A DNA stretch of 64,000 nt from NCBI GenBank assembly GCA_017893485.1, contig CM030366.1, positions 48,110,283-48,174,282 of the forward strand, in the 5' to 3' direction. The translations under genes were made by a program, and so were the position numbers. Below are positions 1 to 12,862 of the stretch, in pieces (positions within the stretch are counted from its first letter, which is position 1; every line of letters starts with the position of its first letter). This stretch comes from Hemerocallis citrina. Its lineage: Eukaryota > Streptophyta > Magnoliopsida > Asparagales > Asphodelaceae. A model generated the notes under the pieces. It did not search any database. It saw only the letters and a program-made list of their open reading frames with translations, and had not been told where the DNA came from.

Positions 1-285
1 TACATGACAACACAAGTAAACCCCTTCCATCAAAATTGTCTCCTTAAACAGTGGATCATTGTGATTGCTGATTCACAAATACACTACCCTTGTAGACTCT
101 TCCCCTTGCATTTGAAGTGGTGGGTACCTGAGAAGGTTGAACAAAGCTCACTTAGCCAACCTGCATACACAAGAATAAATTCATCAATTCATAACATTGA
201 CTTAAAGGTGAGGTGAGCTAAATAACAGAAGTTGAATGGAAACTATGTTTAGTTCAAAACTGAGTCACATAGAGGCCTCCGCCTT

Positions 286-634
286 TTACAGTTCCATAGC
301 CAAGTGAGACATTATTTCCTCTTCCGATAGAACTTTTTTGAAGTCTCTATTCCAACCGGTAGCCATAAGGTTTATCACTGTCTTCTCCAATCTTGGTGAA
401 TGATAAGACAATTGTGAAAAAGGATAACAAAAATAACAGAAATTAATATACATCAATATTCTAAGTCCAAACATACCACTAAATGACCATAACCAGCAGA
501 TTATTTTAAAGTTGTCATTCCTGTAGCACTTCCTCTTCTTCCACCCTTTGTGTTTCCCCTTCTGATCACTAACTTCCTTTTTCTACATGATAATTGTCCT
601 CTTCACTCTCATTAATGGTTGTGGCTTCAAATTC
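286..634 (-). pseudogene. Unrecognised exon-like remnant outside the repeats
   Basis: On the minus strand an open frame of about 100 codons runs from about 575 down to a stop at 286. It has a basic stretch (KHKGWKKRK) and ends LSEEEIMSHLAMEL. Reading from 634, another frame gives an acidic segment (NESEEDN) that would join it if one A were removed from an A-run near 570. A GTATGT donor-like site near 475 and a pyrimidine-rich stretch ending CAAG near 389 could mark a short intron. I do not recognise the protein. It abuts the 635 LTR end, so it may be old host sequence, or simply another decayed repeat. I see nothing else supportable in bases 1-285. Confidence 0.2.
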
Positions 635-3600
635 TGTCACAGCATGCTTCCCATTATACAGAATTACGAGCATGTAACTGAGACCCAGTGAATGATATAA
701 GTATACCAACTCATATCGTCCATAAGTTGTACAATAGTTTACTCAACAATATGAAATATGAAAATAACCACACATGCAATAAAATATCACATAAACATGA
801 ATAATCCATGAAGTGTCTCATACATAACCAACGTCTGGAAAGCAAATAACTTTGGGTCAACAAAGCCTGGAATAAAAAGTACGAAAGTAACACAATGCTA
901 GAAATAAAATAACATGAATGAAATAACTATGACTATTAATTCCACTCCATTCTTTAGAAGATCAGTTCTCCAAGTCCTTCAGTTGCTTCCTCCGTGATAC
1001 CTGTAATCTCAGCATCTAGAGATGGGGAAAATTCCCGTTAGAGCAAGCTACGGGCGACAAGTAGTAGTAATAAGTAAAATAATAAAGGACAATATGACAA
1101 TAAACAATGAACTGGAACGATTTCAGAGGTCAATAAATGATAAATGATAAAAAAAAATAAAATCAAAAGTCGATAATCAATAATTCAGTAATCTGGAATC
1201 AATGTCCAATAACCAGTATTCAGTATCAGTATCAATGTTCAGTGTTCATCTCATGTCTATCAGTCTTATATCAATCATAAATAATGGACGCAATCCTGCA
1301 TCCCATACCACAGATTCAGGTGCATACAATCAAGTGAATATATAGACTATAGTGATGAAATCTACAGGTTCATGTACTTGGATCTTGTATATCAATGACT
1401 AATGACCGATGATAGATGACCGTTGACCAATACATGATAAATCGGGATACTGTATTCAGTAATCCACAATCAATCGATGATCAATATGATCGATAATAAT
1501 GACCAATATGGGTTGTGACCAATATCCCCTTCCGAGTACATTCTTCTATATTGTCCATTACTAAGTCGACTCTTATTACCCCGGCTTGTTATCATTTGAT
1601 TACGATCAATTATAGACATGCAATCAATACGATGAATGAGAACGGTGGTAACGAGAATTATGCAACGGGTACAATCGATGAGACTGATAGTATTAATACA
1701 ATATCCAAAAGATATCAAGGCTATGCAATAAATGACATATGCATCGTTAAATTCACTAAATATGGAAAATATCGGGTTTATATGCGAAAATATAACAATG
1801 CAGGTTCTGGACAACAACACCTATTAGTACTCAAATTCACTTTCTCGCTGCTATGGGAATGCAAATCTGATTCCATCAGAGATTCTAGAATGTAGACTCT
1901 CTGCCGGTTCCAATGCATATTCACACGATACATTATAGTTACAGAAGCTAGGTCAATCAATTAATTCTTTATGGGTTTCGTGTATAAAATCGATTCTGGA
2001 AATTATAACATGATAGTACTAAAACAGTGATAACATACAATCTGTAAATTGGATTGAGAATCCGTAAGATGTTCCGAATTCAAGACTTAGTATGCTACAA
2101 TTTCTATGTACAAGGTTTTAAGTTTCGATGTCAGGAACTGGGTCGAAACCTCAGTGCAAACTCAAGAAAATGACATGGCAGCATATTTAAATGTTCAATA
2201 TTACAATAAGTTTATGGTTCAAATTTTATATCGATAACAATGGTACGATAACAATACAATGAATCAAAAATATGATACGATAAAAGAAATAAAGAATCTA
2301 TAATGAGTCAATAATGAAATTCAATTAGCTACGATATTCAATTCAATTACAACTTGCCGGAGTTCAATGAATGTTTCCTTGAACTAGAATAAGAAAAATG
2401 AGTTCAAGGGATGCTTGCCTGTTTGACGATTATTCCGAATGTTAACGAAGGTGATATAAAGAATCCCAACGGTGGCAACAGCGAGCAAGTCTGGTTGTGG
2501 AGTTGGTTGCGATGGTGGATGGCGGCGATCGGGATGAGGGTGACGGAGTGATCGGTGTGCAAGGGTGCATGTGGCAGGGAAGGCGGTAGTGGTGATGGCA
2601 TTATGGAGGTCGAGCGGTGCAACGAGGTTGAGCTACGGGTGGTGGCGGAGATGGAGGGAGGGAGCAACAGTCAGTGGTGCGGAGACTGCGGCGAGAGGCA
2701 ACAACGTGTGGTGAGGCAATGGCAGTCGACGAGGAGGAAAGGTGGTCGACGAGATTCGGTTGGGGCTGAGATGCGAGGGTGGTTGAAGACGAAGTCGATG
2801 ACGGCGATGGGTTCTTAGGTGGTAACAATGGCAGAGGTGGCGGCTCGAGCGGTGCAGAGGTGATGACGAGGTGGAGATGCAGTGGCTTGCTGGTGGCTCA
2901 AGGGGAGATAAGGAGATGGTGGTTGTCGATGGGGTACAGGTACGGAGGAGGGTGGAGAAGGTGACTGTGATGTGGAGGTGAAGGCGGTGCTGCTATGGCG
3001 ACGATGAGTGAAGGGGCTAGAGGAGGTAAGGTGTCGAGGAAGTCGCAGTGGGGCTGCGAAGGCGATGCTCGGGTCTGCGACGGAGTTGCAGTGGTAGGCA
3101 AGGGGTGGCATCGAGGGGATGGCATCACAGTGGCGATGTGCTTAGGAGGGGCTCTGTTTCAGAACTGAGGAAGAAGACGGAGAAGAGAGAGACAGGGAGA
3201 GGGAGTCGGGGAGAGAGAGTGTGTGTTTAATAGTATAATTATAATAATAGGTTGAATAAGTGGCTAATTAAAAAGGGATTTGATTATGGGGGTTACTAGA
3301 AGAGATAATGGGCAGTAAATTAGATAATGGGGGTAATTTAGTGGGGTGTATGCAGTCAGTGTAGGGAGTGGATTAGTAAAGGGTTTCGGGTTTTCTTAAT
3401 GGGGTTTGGGTTTGGGTTTCAATAGGATTTGGGCTTGGATCTAAAATGTGGGCTCATCTTTGAGTTTCAGAATATATATTGGTTTTGAGCTTACTCAAAA
3501 TTTAATAATCAAAACAATAATATAATAGGGCATGGGCTTGAGTTGTAGGCTTATACGAATTAAGTAAGTAAATAATCTATATAATGGATTAGGATTTAAA

Positions 3601-3886
3601 ATTTGGCCTTGTAAAATATATAGCTAAATAAACTACAGGCTGGTTTGGGCTTAATTTCAAAAATTGATAAATCCAATAGGAAAAGAAACAAACTTCTTGA
3701 ATAAAACATTATTCCTATTAACATATAAATTGTTTGAAAATAACTACAAATACATTTGATGGTTAGAAAGAACTCCACTAGGAAATCCAAAATGAATAAA
3801 AATGAATTTTAGGTGAAAAAGAATTTATAAAGAATTGAAATACAGAAATATAAAGAAAATACCTATATACGAAAACATGGGTTACA
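635..3886 (-). mobile_element. 3' LTR of a Tekay/Del-like chromovirus remnant
   Basis: In element sense the LTR starts TGTAACCCATG at 3886 and ends GCTGTGACA at 635, the same terminal pattern as the other 3-4 kb LTRs in this window. It is a true 3' LTR rather than a solo one: the bases next to 3886 read as a chromovirus PPT region, followed by protease and gag on the same strand. The outer flank is AATTC (630-634). The inner flank differs (ATCCT), as expected when the matching 5' LTR lies elsewhere or is lost. It holds a GC-rich block (about 2404-3130) and a donor-like AGGCAAGC at 2413-2420. The many ORFs inside are low-complexity shadows. Confidence 0.75.
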
Positions 3887-3918
3887 ATCCTACTCACCTT
3901 ACAAAAATTTCGTCGTCG
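3887..3918 (-). other. PPT-proximal tail of chromovirus internal region
   Basis: Reading the minus strand towards the LTR, CGACGACGAAATTTTTGTAA is followed by GGTGAGTAGGAT and then the LTR start TGTAACCC. This is the familiar GGACGAAATTTTTTTAAGG-type tail next to the 3' LTR of Tekay/Del chromoviruses, slightly decayed in its purine run. It fixes the orientation of the remnant and identifies 635-3886 as a 3' LTR. Confidence 0.65.
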
Positions 3919-3949
3919 AAATTTATTCAGGTGGATCATCAGATAGTGC

Positions 3950-4000
3950 CCAAAACGGAACGAAGTAATAACACTGATAGCTCCGGAATCAAGTAACATG
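3950..4000 (-). pseudogene. Ty3/gypsy aspartic protease fragment
   Basis: A short minus-strand reading LLDSGAISVITSFRF matches the retropepsin active-site segment of plant Ty3/gypsy elements, usually LLDSGATHSFIS-like, with the catalytic D-S-G intact. The frame comes out of the gag remnant at 7271-7977, across the solo LTR inserted at 4001-7026. It then jumps within about 20 codons to the PPT tail at 3887-3918. All of RT, RNase H and integrase is therefore missing through an internal deletion near 3940-3950. No product can form. Confidence rests on the short motif plus its correct position between gag and PPT. Confidence 0.6.
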
Positions 4001-7000
4001 TGTCACGCCCCGCTTCCCAGAATATGGAAAACATGGGCACACGACCGAGGCCCAGCGAATGATACAAGTATACTGACTCATATCATCCATAAGCCGTACC
4101 AGATCAGTAGCTTAAAAATACAATAATAAATCACATGGACAAGAAATAAATTCAATAACCAAAATCTGGGATACAAGAACTTACCAAAGCTCGAGAATAT
4201 GAAATGCAGTAACAGTTTGACGACTTCCTTCCAGTAACCCATCATATGTACCTGAATGACATAATTCAAAAGGAAGATGGATGGAGTACCCGTTAGAGCA
4301 AGTTGCGGGCCGCAAGTAGTACAAGCAAAATAGGAACAAGAACAAGATATAACCGGGAAACAATAAGAACTGGAAATTCGAATACGGAACAAACATGATA
4401 ACGAGAAAAACATACATAACATGTAAGAAACCAGAACTGAACAAGTATCAAATACGACTAATCGGGAATAGGGAGTCATGTAACATGAAGCATATCGTGT
4501 AAACATAAATCTTGTAACTTATAAACATATAACTTGTAACTTGTAAACAAGAGTCAAGTAATCTTGTAAACAGGAATCATGTAAACTTGTAACAGATATC
4601 ATGTAAACTTGTAACAGATACATGTAAACCCGAATCATGCATGTGACAGGAATATGCATGTGAAACATATTATTCTTATGTCTTTTGTTTAATCCTATCT
4701 AATGCATCACTCATGCATCCCATACCACATGGTTGCTGCATACAATCAAGTGAATGTTTAGACTTAGTGGTGGATTTTATAAGTCACGTACTCAGGAAAA
4801 CATGTAAATTGTATCTTGTATCGAGATACGTGCAAATGTGGAACATGTAGAGTGTGAACTTGTAATGTGAACATGTAAACCTATAATTTGCAAACTTGCA
4901 ACTTGCATCGGGAAAGCACGAGATCTCGTCCAAGTACGCTTTTCTATATTATCTACTACTAAATCCTTCACCTTATACCCCCGGCTTGTTACTTTTATTA
5001 CAATCTAACATGATCATGAATACGAGAATGATGTCAGGACGGAGTCAAGGATGAATCAAGAACTTAAACAATGCAAGGAAACGTATTCTAATTCATGAAA
5101 TGAAAGAACAAGCATGTAAATCTCTAAAAACCACAGAACATCTGTTCTGGACATCAAGGTGTTGCTACACCAAAACTGGGTTTCTCGCTGCTACAGGAAA
5201 TCAAATCAGAACCCGTCAATGATCTGAAAACTAGATTCACAGAGCTACAACATTCATTTACAATGTTTTAATCGATATAAACTGTAACAAGGTCGAAACC
5301 TTTGCAGAAGGCAGTAGGGCAGCAACTTGCCGGTTCAATTAGAGTGTTTTTTTACTTGTAAACATATAATTTCAGTCTCGTTTTTGTGTCATGAATGTGG
5401 GAACGACAAAACTACACTTTGACAGCGTCGAATCATGGAGGCAACAGGAAATGGATTTGACTAATTATATATCAAATCACGAAACAAGGAATTTACGAAT
5501 TTCAACATGGTCAATTTATTAAATGCGGGGATTCAATGAATTACTTGTACGGAACGAAAAAGTATGTACAAGGTACTTGCCTGAATAAGATGATGATGAT
5601 ACTGAATACAAGAATAACAGATTAGGATCCCAGGCAACGAAGCACGTGCAAGTTACGTGCATGGAGACACGCGCACAAAGAGACAACAACACAGCTAGGG
5701 ACAAAATAGCAACCAGCAAGGGTCAGACAGAAATAGCAACAGTGGTCGACACCAACAGCAAACAACGATACCAAGCTCCCCAATAGCAAACAACAAAGCC
5801 AATACACAACAACAACCAGCAAGTACGACAACAAGTAGTGGTTCTTGCGGCTTCGGCGGTCGACGTAATGGCGGTGTGAGCAGGGTCGCAATCGACGACG
5901 TCGACGAGGGCTGAGGCAGGGGATGAGAAGGATGATGGCAGTGGCTTTGTGAAATCGATCGGGGAGCTCGATAAAGGTGATGGGACATTAAGGTGGTGCT
6001 AATGGCAGGATGGTTTGATGAGATGGATGGTGGAAGTCGGCAATGGCAAACGAAGAGCGGCAGGCTGGTGCGACGACGGTGGCGAGGCTCTGGAGGAGGC
6101 GTGGGAGACAGGGGCTCTACGGAGTGATGTTGAGGCTTGAGTTTGGAGGCAGTGGATGGGTTCTCAGAGGAGACTAGCATTCGGAGTCGACTGTGAAGTC
6201 GAGCAGGAGGAAGAAGAGGGGACTTCGATGAGAGTGGCGACGACAGGGGCAATCAAGGTTGAGGAGGAGCAGGCGGTGGCTCGTGCGGGAGGTGCTCGGA
6301 GGTAGGGGCGAGAGTGAAGGTCGACTGGCAGCGAGAGGATGACGACTGGGAGTGAGGTCGATGACCGGGGAGCGGCGCGATGTGGTGGTCGGTGGAGATG
6401 AGAATGTTCGAGAGGGAGGTCAGGGCGCTAGTGCCGGCGGCTCTGCGATGCGTGCAATGGAGGAGCGACGGGATGACTGGCGATGAGGGAGAGGCGAGGT
6501 GATGAGGAAGACGAGGACTAGGGGGGGGGGGTTCGTTGGGTTTTGGGAAACAGAGGCGGGAGAGAATTGGGGGGGGGGAGAGGCTGTGTTAGGGGGAGAG
6601 AGTACGGGTGGAGGGGTTTTATTTATAAAATAATATAATAATGGGGTAAAAATGTGGGGTAGTTATAAGGTATGGGGGATCGTGAGGGGGGGGGGGTGAT
6701 CTGGTCAAAGGCAGATAGGGGGAGAAATGGGTTAATGGGTTTAGGGTATACTAGAATCCAATAAAAGATGGATGTGGGTTAAAGGGTTTTGGGTTTGATT
6801 TGTACATCAAAAGAGATTGAACAAGAGATTGGGGTTCAATAGTTGCCTTCAAATAAAAAAAAAGAAAACAATATTGTTGGGCTGAGTTTGGGCTTAAGAA
6901 TGGGGCTCAAAGGAAATAAAATGAGAGAAAATACAACTCAGAATCAAGAGAAGGAATAAAATTTCATTTAAAATAAAATTTACAAGAATACAAAAGAATT

Positions 7001-7026
7001 CCGTATAAACGGGAACAGGGGTTACA
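4001..7026 (-). mobile_element. Solo LTR (B-type family), TSD ACATG
   Basis: On the plus strand this starts TGTCACGCCCCG at 4001 and ends CAGGGGTTACA at 7026. Read in its own sense it starts TGTAACCCCTG and ends GGGGCGTGACA. It is flanked by a perfect 5-bp duplication ACATG (3996-4000 and 7027-7031), so it is a complete 3,026-bp solo LTR that lost its internal region by LTR-LTR recombination. In its own order it has a TATA-like TTTATAAAT (complement of 6621-6630), a GC-rich block (about 6600 to 5810) with long G-runs on the plus strand, AGGCAAGT at 5575-5582, and a TTACAAG-rich degenerate tract (4490-4640). The 185-codon ORF at 5695-6252 lies in the GC block and looks non-coding. Confidence 0.9.
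6618..6631 (-). promoter_or_regulatory. TATA box of the solo LTR
   Basis: TTTTATAAATAAAACCCC on the minus strand sits just upstream of the GC-rich leader, at the same relative place as TATAAATATA in the 31478 LTR and TATTTAAA in the 43083 LTR. This is the expected Pol II core promoter position of an LTR. It is inferred from sequence only. Confidence 0.5.
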
Positions 7027-7270
7027 ACATGGTTGGAAGAAATAACTAGCATGATAATGAATTGATGAATTCAGATGAATGCAAAGATTGGAAATGATTA
7101 AACAATTCTAGGAAAGAATATACAAGGCAATAACAAAAAGTAATCTATGATGGCATACCTGTGGCCACGCATTCGGCAGCCAGGTTGTAAGCCTGACCAC
7201 TTGCTCCTGTCTGTCCTCCACTGGGAGCTGATCCTTCTGTTGGTGCATTGTATCTGTTGTTTGGGCAATC

Positions 7271-7977
7271 TCAAACCATGTGATCACTTCCTCCACACAA
7301 AAGGCAATGGCCGTTGGCTGCTCTACAATCCTTGTGCGTGTGTCCAACCCTGTGGCAGTAGTTGTACGTATGATCCTTCATTGGGGATGCAAACGAATAG
7401 GGTATTGTCCTTGCCGAAGGAGTCGGGGCTAGCCTCCATATCGGTCCTCCTGATGGCCTCGTGATAGTAGTGAGCTGCACTATCAGCTAAGATGCTTTTC
7501 TCCTCTTGTGAGCTTGTTCCTGGATTCTCGCTGCATCAAGAACTGCAGCGTAGGTACGGTGCTGGTGGACAACTAGGCGATCCTGAATGTCCAAGTCTAA
7601 ACCCATCAAAAACCTCCGAGCCATGTCTTCATCATTTGCCACCATGACCGCAGTAAAGCGGCTAAGCCGGGTGAACTCAGCGGCATACTCATCGACAGAC
7701 CGACTCCCCTACGTTAAAGAGAGGAACTGTCGCTCCATCTCGAATTTTGTAAACTGGGGAAGAACTTCGTCAAGAAGCTCTCGGTGAACGTGGGCCAGGT
7801 AATATGCCTTTCCAACCTCTCGATCCCTACCCTCGACCAGATCTGGGCATGATAGACGAGCTGGATGCTTATTACATCCACCCGATCAACATCGGAGATT
7901 TGCGCCACTAGCAACAACTGTTCAGTGCGGATCAACAACTCTAGCCTACATGGTAACACTGGTCACAGATAGGTTAT
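7271..7977 (-). pseudogene. Ty3/gypsy gag, frameshifted and interrupted
   Basis: Minus-strand gag of a plant chromovirus-type element. Near 7800 it shows ITWPTFTESFLTKFFP, the conserved core of the Retrotrans_gag domain. After a frameshift near 7756 a second frame continues with SVDEYAAEFTRLSRF and related gag sequence to about 7490. Two zinc-knuckle-like modules follow (YNYCHRVGHTHKDC and CLLCGGSDHMV) down to 7271; the first lacks the leading Cys spacing of an ideal CCHC. An in-frame TAG near 7711 sits where CAG is usual. The N-terminus is cut by LTR C inserted at 7982. It is the only coding part, with the protease stump, of the element whose 3' LTR is 635-3886. Confidence 0.75.
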
Positions 7978-8730
7978 GTCATGTCACGCCCCATTTCCCA
8001 AAAGGAATACAGAATACGGTACGCAATGAAGTCCAGCGAATGGATTTCACCATCCATGAGTTGTAAGGTTCTACTCAACCATCATAACAGGAAATATAAC
8101 AATATACTCAACCACGCATGCATGAACAATTATTAACCAACAACATTTATTTGTAGAATATATAAATCTCCCAAACAAGTACGCGATCTGGATCAAAACA
8201 AAATTTTGGGACTACAAGCCCGTTCCAAGTTTCAATGTAGCAACAAGAATGAAATAAAATCATGTACAAATCACTAAATAAGATTTTCCAAAAGCAAAGC
8301 CTAAAACCTTTGCTCACAAATTCCCGTGGGTAGTTGATCATTAAAACCTGCTCATATAGCAATAGAAAGAAAATAGGAAAAACAGGAAAACAGTACGCCA
8401 GTTAGTGCAAGTTATGGGCCGCAAGTAGTACAAGCAAGAAAGAGTGGGAATGGAATATAAAACAAGAAACAGGAGGTGATAGCATGGAGGAAAACAATAG
8501 TAGATGAATAGTCTACAACTAACAGGAAATAGTAGCAGGTAAACTGTAACCCCTGTTTCCGCAAATACGTATTTTCTGTGTATTTTCTGTATTTAAAATT
8601 TTTGTAAATTATTTTTCCGCTTTCAAATTCTTTTGTTAAAATGTATTATTAGATCTTCTATTAAAGCCTATTCTAATTGATAATTTTATTTGTGACTATT
8701 TTCCAATGAATTTATATCATAATTCAAATC

Positions 8731-8771
8731 CTATTATTGTTGTTACTATTGTTATTATTATTATTATTTCA

Positions 8772-8822
<51 letters not shown>

Positions 8823-8880
8823 TTATTTTTTTAATTATTATTATTATGTTTATGTTTATGATTATTATTATTATTGTTAT
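8731..8880 (+). repeat. ATT/TTA microsatellite in LTR B
   Basis: Interrupted (ATT)n/(TTA)n runs, the longest uninterrupted stretch lying around 8772-8820. The homologous LTR at 43083 carries the same microsatellite at about 43340-43393, so it was present in the family before both insertions and expanded separately. Confidence 0.9.
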
Positions 8881-9295
8881 TAAATATATTGTTTATTAAT
8901 TTTTGATAGCCTACTGATCCTACTCTAAATTTTATTATTGTTGGAGTATGATTTCATCTACACTATATGATTTAATTAGGTAATATGTACCACTATATTG
9001 TTATTTATTATATTTTTGCCTAATCTATTACTATTATTATTCTTTTAACTTGACTAAAGCACGATCTATCTTGCAATTTATATATAGCCATTTATTTTGT
9101 AAGCCACTCTATTTTATTTTATTTTATTATGTTGAGTATTTAATTAATCTAGTATTTTATTATTTAGATATCTTATTGGATCACCCTATACCCTACTTGA
9201 TCCTAATAATACCCTACCCGTACCCATCCTAACCCGATTTATCCCCTTACTGGGTTTTGTTGCTTTTAACCCGAAATCCATTATCACCCTAACTC

Positions 9296-9298
<3 letters not shown>

Positions 9299-9382
<84 letters not shown>
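9299..9382 (+). repeat. TA dinucleotide microsatellite at the LTR promoter position
   Basis: About 84 bases of uninterrupted TA repeats run between CTCACCT and AACGACACATCC. The AAACCCTAGCC leader start follows about 25 bases later. Related LTRs have a simple TATA box at this spot, so the repeat probably grew out of it. Confidence 0.95.
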
Positions 9383-9384
<2 letters not shown>

Positions 9385-12152
9385 CGACACATCCTGATCA
9401 TTTCTAAACCCTAGCCATCTTTACTCATCATCTACCTCTGTTCTCCACTCCCGACTTCCAACCCATACTCCCTCTCTGTCCCTCATCCCTATGCGCCCCG
9501 TCCCGACCTGCCACCCTCCTGCATCGCGCCCTCACGGCAGCTGCTCCCCGGTGCTGTCATCATCCCGACGCTGCCCCGCAGCGCCGCCCTATGCTCCTCC
9601 CGAAGATGCAGCAGCTGACCAATTGTGTGCTGTTTCCCCCCACGGCAGACAGTCAGCAACAGCGAGCAGCGACCCCGCTTGCCGTCGCCGCTCTCTCGTC
9701 GCGTGCACACCCCTCTGCTGCCCTCTCTTGTTTGCGGGTGTTGATCTCGAATTGTGATTGCTTGTTCGCTTGTTCATCGGTTCGTTCGTCGTTCGTTGAG
9801 TTCATGCCCGGAAATCCGTTCCCGTTATTCTCATTCTTGCTTCGTCGTGTGCATCGTCAATTTCAAGGGTAACTTGTATTAATTTTTGTTGTTACAAGTA
9901 CTAAATACCGCCTGTAGTGTAGCTTTTATTTCTAGAGTCAACTCCCATGAAATTCCTTGTTAGATATTGTCTCTATGTGTTGATCCACCCGTAGTTCTCT
10001 CGTACACACACGACATGAAATAACCTAGATCGAATAAATTCTTGATGTAAACATGCATGTTGTTCGTGATTTATGATGTGTCGTATGATATTACATGCTT
10101 GAAGTGTTAGTTGTAGTATTCTTGTTGTAAACTTGTTAAACACCCTATACCATGTTGCTTGGACATCTAGTATACCATATTTCGCATTTCGTTATGATTT
10201 GGATGAGTTTCATATGATCTAGTGGATTTCATGCATAAAGAATATTTCTGTCTTTGCTGTTTCTCGATTTTTATTCAGTATTTTAGACCATGTCGAGGTC
10301 AGTATAAAAAATTATTTGTGAATATGAATTATAGAGAATTCTGTCTACGTTCAAGAATTTCTAACAGATCTCAGTTTCGATTTGCGAGTTGCAAGTTATT
10401 GCCGTTTTACTACAGAGGTGTAGAAAATTCCAGATTCTGTTTTATATGAATCTGTACGGTTATTTATTTTTATACTGATATTAAAGATAATATTTTGATC
10501 CAATATTTTGCTAATTTTTTTGGGTTTAATTGATGACTTTTATAAACTATTCTATGCTTCTAAACAACTACTATACTTGTAGAATTTTCATGCTGTTCAG
10601 TAAAGAACCTAAATTTCGACCTGATTCTATTTGCTATTTATAAAATCTTTGTGAATATGAATTGTGTCCTACTGTGTCTATTTTATCACCCTTTTGACGG
10701 ATCTGGATTTCAATTTATATTTTGTAATCTACTGCTAGTTTAGTACTGCTGTGTTTAAAGTTCAAATTTACAAAATTACTGTATCTTGTTGCCTTCTGAT
10801 TTTATTTGACTATACTATCTATGTTCGAAAATTATGAAACTTTATTTTCTGATACTAGACATACTAAAGAATACTCCATATTAATTTTTGGATTTAATCA
10901 GTAAGTATTTATGCCGTTTTCCTGTTTATGAATACAAACTTCTGATTTCTGGCATAACATGTTTTCTGGATACAGTTATGTTTTGAGTCCTGTTTTTGTG
11001 AAATACCGTATGACTTATATATATTTGCTGGATTTGACCGGGAGTCTATTTTTCATTTTTTCTGACGGATCCAGATTTACATGTCCGTGGCAACGGGAAT
11101 CCCGGATTTGGTGCAGTATTGTCTTGCTGTACAGAATTAGAATTTTCGTTGTCTTAGTCTATTTTGAGTCTTTCATCACCCGCTCATGTCCTTTATTCAA
11201 CTTGTACTTGTCCCTTGTTATCTTACCATTATCTTGACTTGTTTGTGCACATCCAAAATTGCTTGAATAATAATAACAAGAAACAAAGCCGGGGTTAAAG
11301 GAAAAGATCTAATAGTGAAAAATATAGAAACGTGTACTCGGAAGAGGATTGATAGATCCTACTTGGTTATTTGGAGCTTGACACATGATTACTAGACACT
11401 TGCACACTTGAAACGTAATACTTGTTACTTGGAGCTTGATACTTGATACTTGGAGATTGTCAATGAGTACACTGCCCTCTATGATCCACTATGAAATCTA
11501 AAACGTAAATTATTTGAATGTAGTAACCATGTGGTAAAAATTTGGGACGCATGAAGTGCTACCTTGTTGTGCCCCGGATCCCCAATACCAAACATCCGTG
11601 ATACTCACCAGAATCTTTACCTTCAAATGCATCTCAACACAGTAATAATAGGGAAATTTAAAAACTTTTTATTGCCAAATAAGTCATTACATCATTGATT
11701 ACAACCAATGTCTTGTTCTTGACAAGAATACAAATTACATAACCTTAGTGCATCTTATTACAAACGTACATCACTCCTTCCTGTAAAGTTAACAACTTTC
11801 TCTCGGACTGGCAGTCGATGGCTCACTGCCGAAGCTCCGCTGAACGGTCAATCTGCTTCCCTGGGACTTGCTCCTCGGCTTGAGTCTTCTGCTACATGAC
11901 TCTGATATCTCTGCACCTGCTCGAAAGGTAGAATCGGTACCTAAAAGGTGGGGAACATCAGTGCTTCGACTGACGCAATACTGATAATAATAGCGATCCT
12001 CCAAACTGGCAATCACAAACCATCTTGAATGGAAAAGGAAACATGCATCCCAAATTTTGTAGTGTGTTGGATCCTGTAGGCGAGACAATAAACACTAGAG
12101 GGGGGGTGAATAGTGTTTGTATAAAAAAACTGCAGAAATTTTCTTCGGTGCA

Positions 12153-12310
12153 GTCGACTTGGTTGAGAACCAGTCGACTGATATGATCAAATAACAGTAA
12201 ATACAATAACTCGGTGCAGTCGACTTATAGATAAGGTAGGCGACTGATGATGCAATGACAGTACAAGTTATACGAGACTGATCAGTCGACTGATAGTGCA
12301 AGGAGTCGAC
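12153..12310. repeat. Array of three paired GTCGAC palindromes, 66-bp period
   Basis: GTCGAC starts at 12153 and 12173, 12219 and 12239 (GGCGAC), and 12285 and 12305. Each pair is exactly 20 bp apart and pairs repeat every 66 bp. Most are embedded in CAGTCGACT. In element sense this lies near the 3' end of the LTR, downstream of the TATA box. The copy in the other LTR has the same sites at about 20622-20779. Confidence 0.9.
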
Positions 12311-12862
12311 TGTCTAGACAAGTTTTACAGAACTTATGAAAACAAAAGTAAATGCAAGATCAAGACAACCAATCACAGAGTACACAAGATATATCCTGGT
12401 TCGGTCCTCCCGACCTACATCCAGTCCCCAAGCAACCCACTTGAGATTTCCACTATTCTTGAAAAAGTTTACAAGAATACCCTACGGCGTTAAGACAACA
12501 ACCTTGTCTAACCTGTAGTCCTTTCTTTCAACCAGAGAAAGCAGACTCACTCTACTACCAAGAGTGAAATAAACCGACTCTACAACCTAGAGTCAAAAAC
12601 ACTCTCCAACCGAGAGCAAAAGGAACACGAAAAACTTTACAGTCAACCTATAGCCTTGTTGGTGTATTGTGTTGTTGCACGTGGCTAAAAACAAGGTCGA
12701 CTTCTATACCCAGTCCAGAGCGAAATCGTTGCTATACTGGACTGAGTGTAGAGAACCAAAGAATTTGAACTTGAAAGCTTTTTCTCAAATTTTTCACTTG
12801 AAATTTCTCAAAGAGTGCTCGGTATTTAAAAAGTTGTTGTGTGACCTTTTCAGTGAGATCTG

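Noticed and set aside
1470..1895. Overlapping ORFs of 116 and 126 codons on opposite strands
   Set aside because: Both fall in the AT-rich LTR body at 635-3886, with no domain; opposite-strand open frames here reflect base composition.
5695..6252. 185-codon minus-strand ORF, Pro/Ser/Leu-rich
   Set aside because: It lies wholly in the GC-rich leader block of a solo LTR; no domain, and other copies do not preserve the protein.
12296..12518. Short plus-strand ORFs repeated at 20765-20987
   Set aside because: They are the antisense of the two Sirevirus LTRs; identity between them reflects LTR identity, not a gene pair.
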